Shown here piece by piece: positions 27,817 to 36,597 of a DNA stretch of 64,000 nt (its first letter is position 1; every line of letters begins with the position of its first letter). A program made the translations under genes and the position numbers. The stretch comes from Candidatus Peribacteria bacterium (lineage in GTDB: Bacteria > Patescibacteriota > Gracilibacteria > UBA1369 > LOWO2-01-FULL-3): NCBI GenBank assembly GCA_943356465.1, contig CALREX010000001.1:1-64000 (forward strand), read 5' to 3'. Under the pieces are notes generated by a model, which searched no databases, was not told where the DNA came from, and saw only the letters and a list, made by a program, of their open reading frames with translations.

Positions 27817-28515
27817 TTAAGTTAAAATTACAAATCCACTTCCAAAAGTTTCATTATAACCATTCGCAAGAACACTCAAAGGAACAGCATTATTCGCCAA
27901 TTCATCCATAATCGCTCTAATCCATAAGCCATCATGTCCGGAATACGATCCAACTTTTTTACGATTAAGATAAATACCCATATGTCCGCCTTTCCCAGAA
28001 TCTTCAATAATTGTAAAGCCACACGCCCTAAAAAATTGTAAAATCTGCCTTCTATCTAAAACTCTATTGATACAAGAATATTTCCTTACGCCTTCAACTT
28101 TTTTCGTACCATTACTGGCACTATCAGCTTTAACCTGACTAGTAAGATTTTTCTCTTCAATAACTATATCAAATTTGTCACGAAAAAAATCCGAAAAGAA
28201 AGGCCACAAAACTTTATTTTGAGACAAAAAACCAGCAATTTCTCTTACAATATTTGAGGCATTTTCCCTATATTTACCATACAATTTAGCCTGTTCAGGG
28301 AAAAAATAATCCTTAAACCAACATTCGAGCAATTCCCTCACATCATTCTTTATCCTAACAACATCTTCCTGCCTAAGAAATTCAATAGGGTATTCACGCA
28401 CACCTTCAAGCACAATATTAAATCCATCAGCAGCCCTTGGCATGAGATCCGAAAGCGATAAAATCGAAGATTCAAGATCAATCGGCGCTAGTTGTTCAGG
28501 TTGATTTGCAAGCAT
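27817..28515 (-). CDS. hypothetical protein with C-terminal HicA-like domain
   Basis: C-terminal RRQILQFFRACGFTIIEDSGKGGHMGIYLNRKKVGSYSGHDGLWIRAIMDEL resembles HicA/YcfA-like proteins. Confidence 0.55.
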   Translation of the reverse strand: MLANQPEQLAPIDLESSILSLSDLMPRAADGFNIVLEGVREYPIEFLRQEDVVRIKNDVRELLECWFKDYFFPEQAKLYGKYRENASNIVREIAGFLSQNKVLWPFFSDFFRDKFDIVIEEKNLTSQVKADSASNGTKKVEGVRKYSCINRVLDRRQILQFFRACGFTIIEDSGKGGHMGIYLNRKKVGSYSGHDGLWIRAIMDELANNAVPLSVLANGYNETFGSGFVILT

Positions 28516-28616
28516 AAATTATAAAACAAGATGTGTTATTATAGCATAATTTCACAAAGATGACAACGCCTCAAATCTTCTTGCCACTCCTCTCTCCTCC
28601 ATATAGAATCAAACAA

Positions 28617-29732
28617 ATGCAAGCAAAACTTATCCTAAAAGACGGCACAATTTTTGAAGGAAAATCATTCGGGGCACCTGTCTCAGCAGCTGGAGAAGTT
28701 GTTTTCAATACATCAATGGTTGGCTATCCTGAGAGCTTTACGGACCCTTCTTACACAGGCCAAATTTTAGTTTTGACATCGCCACTCGTCGGAAATTATG
28801 GCATCCCCGAGGACAAAAAAGACAAAGACCAAATCGAGAAAATTTTTGAAGGAAACAAGGCAAGCCTCACAGGATTAATCGTAAACGAATACAGCGAAAA
28901 TTTCAGTCACTGGAATGCAAAAAAATCACTCGGAAAATGGCTTAAAGAAAACAAAATTCCAGCAATCACAGGAATCGACACAAGAGAGCTGACTAAAAAA
29001 CTGAGAACTCACGGAGTAATGCTAGGAAAAATCGTCGTAGAAAAATCTGCCACAAAAAACACCACAAAATCATCAAAAAAAATCGAATTTGAAGATCCAA
29101 ATTCAGAAAACCTAGTCGATAAAGTTGGAGTCAAAAAACCAAAAATTTATAAACGTGGCAAAAAAACAATCATCTGTATCGACTGCGGCATGAAAAACAA
29201 CATCATCAGAAACTTCCTAAACCGCGACATTACGGTCATAAGAGTCCCTTGGAATTATGATTTCATAGAAGAAAAAATTAATGGCAAAAAAATAAAATTT
29301 GATGGAATTTTTCTTTCAAACGGCCCGGGCGATCCTGCAATCCTCTATCCTCTACACGAAATCATCAAAAAAGCATTCGCACTCAAAAAACCGATTTTCG
29401 GAATCTGCCTAGGCTGCCAAATCATGGCGATAGCATCAGGGGCTTTAACTTACAAACTAAAATTCGGTCATCGTTCCCAAAACCAGCCATGCATCGACCT
29501 AGACACAAATCCACAAAAATGCTACATCACAAGCCAAAATCACGGCTTTGCAGTAGACGAAAAATCTCTTAAATCGGGATGGAAAGTTTGGCTGAAAAAC
29601 GCAAATGATCAAACAGTCGAAGGCATCCGCCACAAAACTCTTCCATTTTTTTCATGCCAATTCCATCCGGAAGCCGCTCCAGGTCCACTTGATACAGTTC
29701 ACTTCTTCGACGACTTCATAAAAATGTTGTAA
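28617..29732 (+). CDS. carA: carbamoyl-phosphate synthase small subunit (start at MQAKLILKDG; longer ORF from 28560)
   Basis: LILKDGTIFEGKSFGAPVSAAGEVVFNTSMVGYPESFTDPSYTGQ; GICLGCQIMAIASGALTYKLKFGHR; SQNHGFAVD. Confidence 0.93.
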   Translation: MQAKLILKDGTIFEGKSFGAPVSAAGEVVFNTSMVGYPESFTDPSYTGQILVLTSPLVGNYGIPEDKKDKDQIEKIFEGNKASLTGLIVNEYSENFSHWNAKKSLGKWLKENKIPAITGIDTRELTKKLRTHGVMLGKIVVEKSATKNTTKSSKKIEFEDPNSENLVDKVGVKKPKIYKRGKKTIICIDCGMKNNIIRNFLNRDITVIRVPWNYDFIEEKINGKKIKFDGIFLSNGPGDPAILYPLHEIIKKAFALKKPIFGICLGCQIMAIASGALTYKLKFGHRSQNQPCIDLDTNPQKCYITSQNHGFAVDEKSLKSGWKVWLKNANDQTVEGIRHKTLPFFSCQFHPEAAPGPLDTVHFFDDFIKML

Positions 29733-29850
29733 AAGCCTCAAAGGACCATACAAATGATTTTTTGTCTACAAAAACTGGCAAAAACCCATTTTCAAGGTTT
29801 GACAAGTATCAACATAAGAAATACCTTACTCTCCATATTTTAAAATCAAA

Positions 29851-32800
29851 ATGGCACAAGAACGACAGGGTATGGAAATTGATGACCAAATAGGTACTCA
29901 GGGAGAATCAGGAAGAACACAACCCAACACAGAATCAGCAGCAAGCTCAGGCACAATCCAAAGACCAGCCACGCATACAGCAAGACATGAAACAACCACA
30001 ACGGCAGAAACCCGAGAATTAAGCATACGACAAAAATTGGAGCAAATAAAAGCCGAGATAGAAGCAAGAAAAACCAATAAACAATCAAAAGTATCAGGAA
30101 TAGTAGAATACCTTCTTTCGCATAATACAGACACAATCTCGGCGGCAAAAATAGCCGAAATAATGGGAGAAGGAAAAGTAAGCCCTGAAAACAGATTACA
30201 AATCATGGGACTACAAAATCAAAACTTCGTAAGGCACAACTTATCGTTAACCAGAAGTAGAGATGGATCAATGAGAATAATCCAAGGCAATCCAAGTCAC
30301 GAAAAAAATGAGTTACAAGAAAAAAGCGATCCAGCTGAAGAACCAGACACAAAAACTCCAACAATTCCACAACCTCAAGAACCACAACCAGACCAAAGAG
30401 CCCCATACTCAGCACCAATCATAGAATCGCAGGCCATAAAAGACATAAACACAAAAGCTCGTCTTGCACAGTTAAATATAGAGACCGTAGATCAACTATG
30501 GAAAGTAGCACTCGCAACACGCGAAGAAGTTAACGCAGCATTGATAGACGCAATTAAAAATCCACACATAAAAAATAACACGTCAGGAAGAGTAAAAAGA
30601 CAAGACGGAAACCCTGTAAACACACAAGTATATTTATTGGAAAATTTTTTAGAAACAAGAACGGCAACACAAGGAAAATTGGCAATAGGATTTCCGGACA
30701 CACAAGCACTAAAGATAGCACGCAACAATGCAAACAATAGTAAAAACAATATCTTTAAAAAACACAAACTAAGAATAGAATTCGTCAAAGACACAAAAGA
30801 GCCTGAAAAAAGCAAATGGATATTAGAATCAGAAAGAGTTAAATACGTTCAAGAACTTGGGAATAAAACCCCAAATATCTACGCTTCAGCAAAAGAAATA
30901 AAAGAAAATGATACGCTTTTCACAGACGCACCACGATTCTCACAATTTATTTTAGGTGCACTGTCAGACCTTACCATGGGTGCGACATTGGAAGAATTTT
31001 CTTTCGTAACAGGGCTTACAGAAAAAGAAATTTTAAAAGCAGTAGCTTATATAAACACATCTGTAATTCCACAAACAAGGAGAGACATAAAAATCCACAA
31101 CAGAAACGGAGTCTTAATACTCGGGACAAAAGACTCAGCGGTACAAATAGAAACACTGGAAACACGCACAGCAACAATTAACTGGAAAACAGTAGTTTTT
31201 GAAATAAGAGAAAGAATAGGAAATACACAAGCAATCGAAATAGAGGTGATCATAGAGCCTGAAGATACAGTTGTTCCGGCTGAGGCTCTTCCAACCGAGG
31301 CAGTCCATGCTGAACAAATCGAACCTGCGGGAGAAGAAATCCAAGATATACAAACAAAATTGTCCACAGTTTTAGCAAACCATAAAACAGGAGGTGCTCA
31401 GGAAACATTACTAAAAGCATTAGTAGGAACTACAGGAGAAATACCACTAGCCAAAGTAGCACAAATAATCGAGGAATCAGGACTAAGACGTAATCTCCAA
31501 AAATTCGTAGCCAACACAAGAAGACCACTCATAAAAGTCGGACTAACACTGGAAATAGATAAAGAAAAACAGGTAGTAAGACTTACAGCAGACACATCAA
31601 TACCAAAAGCCTCAGAAGAAAAACCTGCAGACACCAAAGACACATCAGCATCGAAAGCTTCAGAAGAACACGAAGAACCAGTCACATGGGAAACCGAACC
31701 AACTCAAAAAACATCATTCGGAGCAAAACTGGAAAAAGCCATCGCCTCAGGTGAATTTCATCTAAAGTCACAAACTCGCGACGTCGCAATTCAAATACTT
31801 TCAGCAATGACAAAAGAATTTGATAAACACGGCAAACCATTATCACCAGAAGAAATAGTCAGTTTAACAAAACTTTCCGACAACGAGACACACATTTCCA
31901 ATCACACCGTAGGCCACATTCTTGCAAGTGCAAAAACAAAAGCAGCACTAGAAGAAATAGGAATCTACATTGAGGTAAGAAGAATACGAAAACCTTCAAT
32001 GACAACACTATATTCATTCACAACCACACCACAGGAAAACATAGAAACAAACCCTGACGAGATAAAACAAATATTCGAAACAACCCAAAAAGAAGGCAAG
32101 ATCAAACTCGATGAAAATTTATTTGCAATATTTAAAGTATTACTTGATACAGGAAACACAGCACTTTTCGTACGAGACATAGCAGAAAAACTACCAAAAA
32201 TTACAGTACAAGCAATTGGATATAATCTTAATGTATTAAAAGAAGAATTGGAAAAAATAGGCCTCACAATAATCATAGCGGCAAAAAATATAAAACAGGC
32301 ATCAGGTGTAAACTTTAGATATAACGCATTCAGACTCGCAAAAGTACAAGTAGAAGAACCGGCCGCTCAAGCCGTAGATTCAATAGACGCAGACCAAGAA
32401 GCTACTAAACCTGATACTACAAATCCGATAGGATTATCAGAAAAAACAAAAGCAACACTCTCTAAACTTGCAGAAAATGCTTACGTCGCACCACCATTAA
32501 AAAAATTGATTACAGCATTATTAAGTAATAATGGAGTGGTAAAAAAAACCGAAGTACACACAATAATGCAAGAATCAGGGATACAGTCTGCTTTAAATGA
32601 ATTCATATCACATTCAAGAAGAACATTCAGAAAATATGGCCTAACATTAACAATCGACAGACCATTTATAAGAATTGAAGAAATAGAAAAAGAAGAAGCC
32701 GACGACATCATAGACATAAGTCCACAAGCCATATTCAAGCTAGCCGAAGGAATGGAAAAAGAAATTGAAAAAAGACTAGAAGCACTAAGAGAAGAATTGG

Positions 32801-34557
32801 CAAGAACACAAGCACAGCTGACAACAACACAAGCACAACTGGCTGAACTACAAGACCAAGCCACTAAAGCCATCGGACATGGACTCCAAAGAGCTGAAAC
32901 AATCAGAAATCTAGAAATAGAAACAGCATCCGCAAGAACACATGCTGCAGGATTAGAATCACGCCTCAAAAGTGCAGAAGCACGTGCTGCAGGCCTAGAG
33001 CTACGCGCAACTGCAGCAGAAGCCGAATCAGCACAACTCAAGCAAACCGCTCCACCATCTGCACTCCTAGCCAAAACAAAAACACTTGAAGCGACAATTC
33101 TAGAAAAAGACGCAAGAATAACAGCACTCGAAGTAGATCTCACAACAGCAAGACAAACACTAACCCAAGTACGCGCAACAGTAGCAAGAAATGCAAGCCA
33201 CGACACAAGAATAGAAGTAACAGCAGAATTTGCCAAACAAATTCAAAAACTGGAAAGCAAAATCTCAGATCTGGAAAAAGAACTAAGGCAGCTAAATGCA
33301 GCACAAACAAGAACACTTAGATTATTACAACAACAAAACCTGGATTCTCCTCAAGCTGTCGCAGATATCTCAGAGTTAACAAATGAAGCGACAAAGCTAA
33401 GAAGACGAAATATAGAACTAAAAAGATTAGCAGCCGAAGCAGAGGCACGAGCAGAAATAGCAGAAGCAAAAGCACAACCTGCAGACGTACTTCAACTCCA
33501 GGCAGAAGTTGCAAGACTTGTAGCAGAATTAGCTGCTTCTAAAGCGGAAACTCTAGCCGCAAAAGCACAACCAGCTCCATCACCGGAAGACAAAGCCACA
33601 ATTTCTCTACTTGAAAGAAAGATTGCAGAAATGCAAAGATTTATGGATCGAAAAGACAGAGAATACCAGGCAGAACTAGCGGCTAAAGAAGGAACAATAG
33701 CAACCTTAAGAAAGCAACAAAAAGCCCAAGCGCCGACAACAAATACCCCATCATCAGTAAACACAGAAGCATCCAAAAAACTCGGAGAACTACAAAGAGA
33801 ACTTGCAAAAGAAAGAGACACTACATACAACCTAAGAGAAGAACTTGCAGCAACAACTGCACAATTGCAAGACATGAAAAAAGCTCTACAGGGACAAAAT
33901 AGTAGAGTCGTAAAAATGGAGAAAAAAGGACTTGTAGATCAACTACGAGAAGAACTAGTAGAACTTAAAGCAGAGAACTTAAGACTACGACGAACAGGTG
34001 ATTCAACAGAGAGAGCAAACTTATTAGCTCTTGTACAAAGCGCTCAAGAAAAAATAGCCATACTAGAACAAAAAATCAAAGATGGAACAGAAAGAGAGAC
34101 AAAATTAAGAGACCGCCTAAGTCTTGCTCCTAAAACACCGGACGAACTTGCCGCAGAAGAGTTAAGAACAAGACGAGCACTTGCAGAAAAAGTCGGATTA
34201 GGCATTCCAAGATTAAGAGAATTAAGCAATTTAATAGATTTCACTCAAAAAGCAAGAAACACAGCACTGCCAATGGGGGCAACCAGAACAATTTTAGGGG
34301 AATTAAATGGTCTAAACTCAGAAGAAAACTTTACAAAAACAGCCTTAACTGCATTTAGAGATAAATTACAAGAATTAGAAACAGCAATCACAGAAAATAC
34401 AGCAATATCAAAATCACCAAGAACACAACCCGTAAAAGACGCAATTCGATCAGTTATAAGCTATCTATCCAGCATCCTAAATACAAACAACATAACATTC
34501 AACTCAGAAAAAAGAACCGAAATAGTAAATCAAGTTAAAAATCTTCTACAACTATAA
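29851..34557 (+). CDS. 1568-aa protein: repeated wHTH-like modules plus long coiled coil
   Basis: Single uninterrupted ORF; internal repeats ending KVGLTLEID / KYGLTLTID; Ala/Gln/Glu/Lys heptad-like region over about 32.7-34.2 kb. Confidence 0.85.
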   Translation: MAQERQGMEIDDQIGTQGESGRTQPNTESAASSGTIQRPATHTARHETTTTAETRELSIRQKLEQIKAEIEARKTNKQSKVSGIVEYLLSHNTDTISAAKIAEIMGEGKVSPENRLQIMGLQNQNFVRHNLSLTRSRDGSMRIIQGNPSHEKNELQEKSDPAEEPDTKTPTIPQPQEPQPDQRAPYSAPIIESQAIKDINTKARLAQLNIETVDQLWKVALATREEVNAALIDAIKNPHIKNNTSGRVKRQDGNPVNTQVYLLENFLETRTATQGKLAIGFPDTQALKIARNNANNSKNNIFKKHKLRIEFVKDTKEPEKSKWILESERVKYVQELGNKTPNIYASAKEIKENDTLFTDAPRFSQFILGALSDLTMGATLEEFSFVTGLTEKEILKAVAYINTSVIPQTRRDIKIHNRNGVLILGTKDSAVQIETLETRTATINWKTVVFEIRERIGNTQAIEIEVIIEPEDTVVPAEALPTEAVHAEQIEPAGEEIQDIQTKLSTVLANHKTGGAQETLLKALVGTTGEIPLAKVAQIIEESGLRRNLQKFVANTRRPLIKVGLTLEIDKEKQVVRLTADTSIPKASEEKPADTKDTSASKASEEHEEPVTWETEPTQKTSFGAKLEKAIASGEFHLKSQTRDVAIQILSAMTKEFDKHGKPLSPEEIVSLTKLSDNETHISNHTVGHILASAKTKAALEEIGIYIEVRRIRKPSMTTLYSFTTTPQENIETNPDEIKQIFETTQKEGKIKLDENLFAIFKVLLDTGNTALFVRDIAEKLPKITVQAIGYNLNVLKEELEKIGLTIIIAAKNIKQASGVNFRYNAFRLAKVQVEEPAAQAVDSIDADQEATKPDTTNPIGLSEKTKATLSKLAENAYVAPPLKKLITALLSNNGVVKKTEVHTIMQESGIQSALNEFISHSRRTFRKYGLTLTIDRPFIRIEEIEKEEADDIIDISPQAIFKLAEGMEKEIEKRLEALREELARTQAQLTTTQAQLAELQDQATKAIGHGLQRAETIRNLEIETASARTHAAGLESRLKSAEARAAGLELRATAAEAESAQLKQTAPPSALLAKTKTLEATILEKDARITALEVDLTTARQTLTQVRATVARNASHDTRIEVTAEFAKQIQKLESKISDLEKELRQLNAAQTRTLRLLQQQNLDSPQAVADISELTNEATKLRRRNIELKRLAAEAEARAEIAEAKAQPADVLQLQAEVARLVAELAASKAETLAAKAQPAPSPEDKATISLLERKIAEMQRFMDRKDREYQAELAAKEGTIATLRKQQKAQAPTTNTPSSVNTEASKKLGELQRELAKERDTTYNLREELAATTAQLQDMKKALQGQNSRVVKMEKKGLVDQLREELVELKAENLRLRRTGDSTERANLLALVQSAQEKIAILEQKIKDGTERETKLRDRLSLAPKTPDELAAEELRTRRALAEKVGLGIPRLRELSNLIDFTQKARNTALPMGATRTILGELNGLNSEENFTKTALTAFRDKLQELETAITENTAISKSPRTQPVKDAIRSVISYLSSILNTNNITFNSEKRTEIVNQVKNLLQL

Positions 34558-34580
34558 ACAAAAACTACAATCACAATCAA

Positions 34581-35021
34581 ATGGCACACGAAAAAAAATC
34601 CAAGGATAAACCAGGTAAACAAAGTGAAGCCGCAACTCCAGCCTCAAATAAGGCTGAAGCATCAACAATTCCGGAATTACTGGATTTGCCTACAAAAACA
34701 ATTTTTTCTATCAGAAGTGCTGTAAGAAAAATTATCCAAGAAACTTTAGCAAGAGCAAACAACATAGAACGTCAGGCATATTTCAGCCTAAGAGATCCGG
34801 AAAGCATCCCAAAAGCAAAGGCCAAAACAGAAACACTAATCACCACAACTCTCCAAAATCTATTAAATACACTGGATATTTTGAGCGAGCAAAATCCTCA
34901 AATAGCCACAACAATAGCATTAACACACGACAAAATTGCAAAAATTCTCAAAAGACACAAAGATTCAGGCGCAAAAGAATTTCCAAAATCACTACGCGGA
35001 TTATTAGGAATAGTCGCATAG
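34581..35021 (+). CDS. hypothetical helical protein downstream of the giant gene
   Basis: 146-aa ORF, 23 bp after the giant gene on the same strand. Confidence 0.6.
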   Translation: MAHEKKSKDKPGKQSEAATPASNKAEASTIPELLDLPTKTIFSIRSAVRKIIQETLARANNIERQAYFSLRDPESIPKAKAKTETLITTTLQNLLNTLDILSEQNPQIATTIALTHDKIAKILKRHKDSGAKEFPKSLRGLLGIVA

Positions 35022-35080
35022 AGCTTGAACACATGACACACACATGGACTACGTACAGAGTTAAAAAGGATTTAGAAAAT

Positions 35081-35701
35081 TTAGATATTCATCTCTTCTC
35101 TAAGTTTTCCAATAGATAATGTTTCTATTTGCCGAACAGCATCGCGCGTCAGATTCAGTGTTTTTCCAACTTCTTCAAGAGTAAGACCATCGCACTCCGC
35201 AACATCCAAAGCACAGGAAGAGTTGGGATCCATTTCATCAGGCTCAAGTTCAGGAAAATTCATAGTAATATGACCATTATCCGGATTCACATGCAAATAC
35301 AAATTATGACTACATCCAACATGCGGACAGGGCCTGATTCCACCCTCACAATCACCACGGGTTTTTGGTCGAACAGCATCTGTAAAAGCCAAATCATTCT
35401 CATAAGTATTCATAGCCGCTTCATACACAGCCATATCCTTCCAATATTGTTCAACAGCCAACCTGAATGATTTCATTTTTCCTTTATTTCGTGCCGTTCC
35501 GGGATATACAGGTTTTTTTGGCATAACAGGCTTGTCCAAGGCAATAGCCGCACGAATTTTAGTAGAATCAAGAACGACATTTCTTCTGGAACTAACAGTT
35601 TTTCGAACGACTAAGGAAACAGGCGTATTCACAACATCCAAAACATCGCTATCCACCTCATCAATTAGACCTAATTTTTCTGCTGATCCATCCATTTTCA
35701 T
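35081..35701 (-). CDS. protein with Cys motif and C-terminal sigma-70 region-4-like HTH (start moved to MKMDG)
   Basis: RPKTRGDCEGGIRPCPHVGCSHNLYLHVNPDNGHITMNFPELEP; LTLEEVGKTLNLTRDAVRQIETLSIGKLREEM; promoter at 35718-35746 and the upstream terminator exclude the longer start at 35857. Confidence 0.75.
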   Translation of the reverse strand: MKMDGSAEKLGLIDEVDSDVLDVVNTPVSLVVRKTVSSRRNVVLDSTKIRAAIALDKPVMPKKPVYPGTARNKGKMKSFRLAVEQYWKDMAVYEAAMNTYENDLAFTDAVRPKTRGDCEGGIRPCPHVGCSHNLYLHVNPDNGHITMNFPELEPDEMDPNSSCALDVAECDGLTLEEVGKTLNLTRDAVRQIETLSIGKLREEMNI

Positions 35702-35717
35702 TTGTAAAGAGTAGATC

Positions 35718-35746
35718 ACTATAACATCACTTTGCAAGGAGGTCAA
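35718..35746 (-). promoter_or_regulatory. promoter TTGACC-17-TATAGT
   Basis: Minus strand TTGACC (35741-35746), TATAGT (35718-35723); about 10-nt predicted 5' UTR. Confidence 0.7.
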
Positions 35747-35796
35747 TAAGGATATATCACCACGTGCAGGCATCTTCCACTTATTGAATTTTTTGT

Positions 35797-35824
35797 AAAA
35801 AAAAACCCGCCGAAGCGGGGGAAA
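35797..35824 (-). terminator. intrinsic terminator of putative ncRNA
   Basis: Minus strand CCCGC-TTCG-GCGGG followed by TTTTTTTTT. Confidence 0.85.
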
Positions 35825-36368
35825 AAGTTTTAAACTGGCTGCATATAATAGAGCCATTAAACTTTGTTTTTGTTTTAAATCCTACCAAGACTTTGGTGTT
35901 AATTTCAGTTGCACCACCAACCGCCTGTTCTCCCTTAACACGAAACCGTAGCTAGGCCATAGAGCTTGGATAAGGGCAGGACCGCACCCAGAAAGGTCTG
36001 GGCATCTCCGGGATTACAAAGCGAACTTCGCAATACCATCACCTCAGTGAGGACAGAGAGAAAAGTAAATTGACGGTCCTTTTACAGGAAGATTGGGAGC
36101 TCCTCGTTGAGCCAACAATCTTTAACGCTTTTTGTTTGTATTTTTATTTTTGTGCGTTTCCGCTATTTGCTTTCCTCATCTCTCCACTCTTAGAAGAGAA
36201 GAAAATTTTTATTTTTGTTTTTATATTTTTATGGAGTTGAAGTCTTTTAAACTACTTCTCCGTTTTATATTCTGTGATTTTAATGTACAAGTGCTTTTCT
36301 AGGGCGTTTGATTTTTTCAGTGTAAGTGTTCTGTATTTTTTGTGAACGTTTTTCTTATCTGTAAAAAT
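35806..36368 (-). ncRNA. putative structured non-coding RNA of about 560 nt, family unidentified
   Basis: No ORF of 60 aa or more between 35857 and 36489 on either strand; consensus promoter upstream; tetraloop terminator; several self-complementary hairpins; GC-rich core in AT-rich surroundings. Confidence 0.75.
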
Positions 36369-36374
36369 CATACT

Positions 36375-36402
36375 AGTATATCCAATGTAGAAAAATTGTC
36401 AA
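36375..36402 (-). promoter_or_regulatory. consensus promoter TTGACA-16-TATACT for the ncRNA
   Basis: Minus strand TTGACA (36397-36402), TATACT (36375-36380). Confidence 0.8.
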
Positions 36403-36597
36403 AATTCTAATGTAGACACATCGATAAGAATATTATGAAATAAAAATCAGCGTGGCTCAAGAAGCCATAAAACGGCACATACAGAGATTTATATTTTTAA
36501 AGAAATTCTTTTTTTATTCTTCCACTCTTGTAAAGCATTCCAACATTGATATAGGATAAACCCATTAAGAAAAATGACATTTCTCAAAGAATAAACC

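Noticed and set aside
32481-33236. 251-aa minus-strand Ser/Val-rich ORF
   Set aside because: Shadow ORF antisense to the coiled-coil coding region; low-complexity translation with no domain.
35701-35857. N-terminal extension of the sigma-r4-like ORF
   Set aside because: Covers the ncRNA terminator and the gene's own promoter; start at 35701 is more plausible.
35806-36368. RNase P RNA identity for the ncRNA
   Set aside because: GAGGAAAG and a CCCGGAG segment recall RNase P, but the P4-forming ACAGAA...GGCTTA motif is not present downstream; left unidentified.
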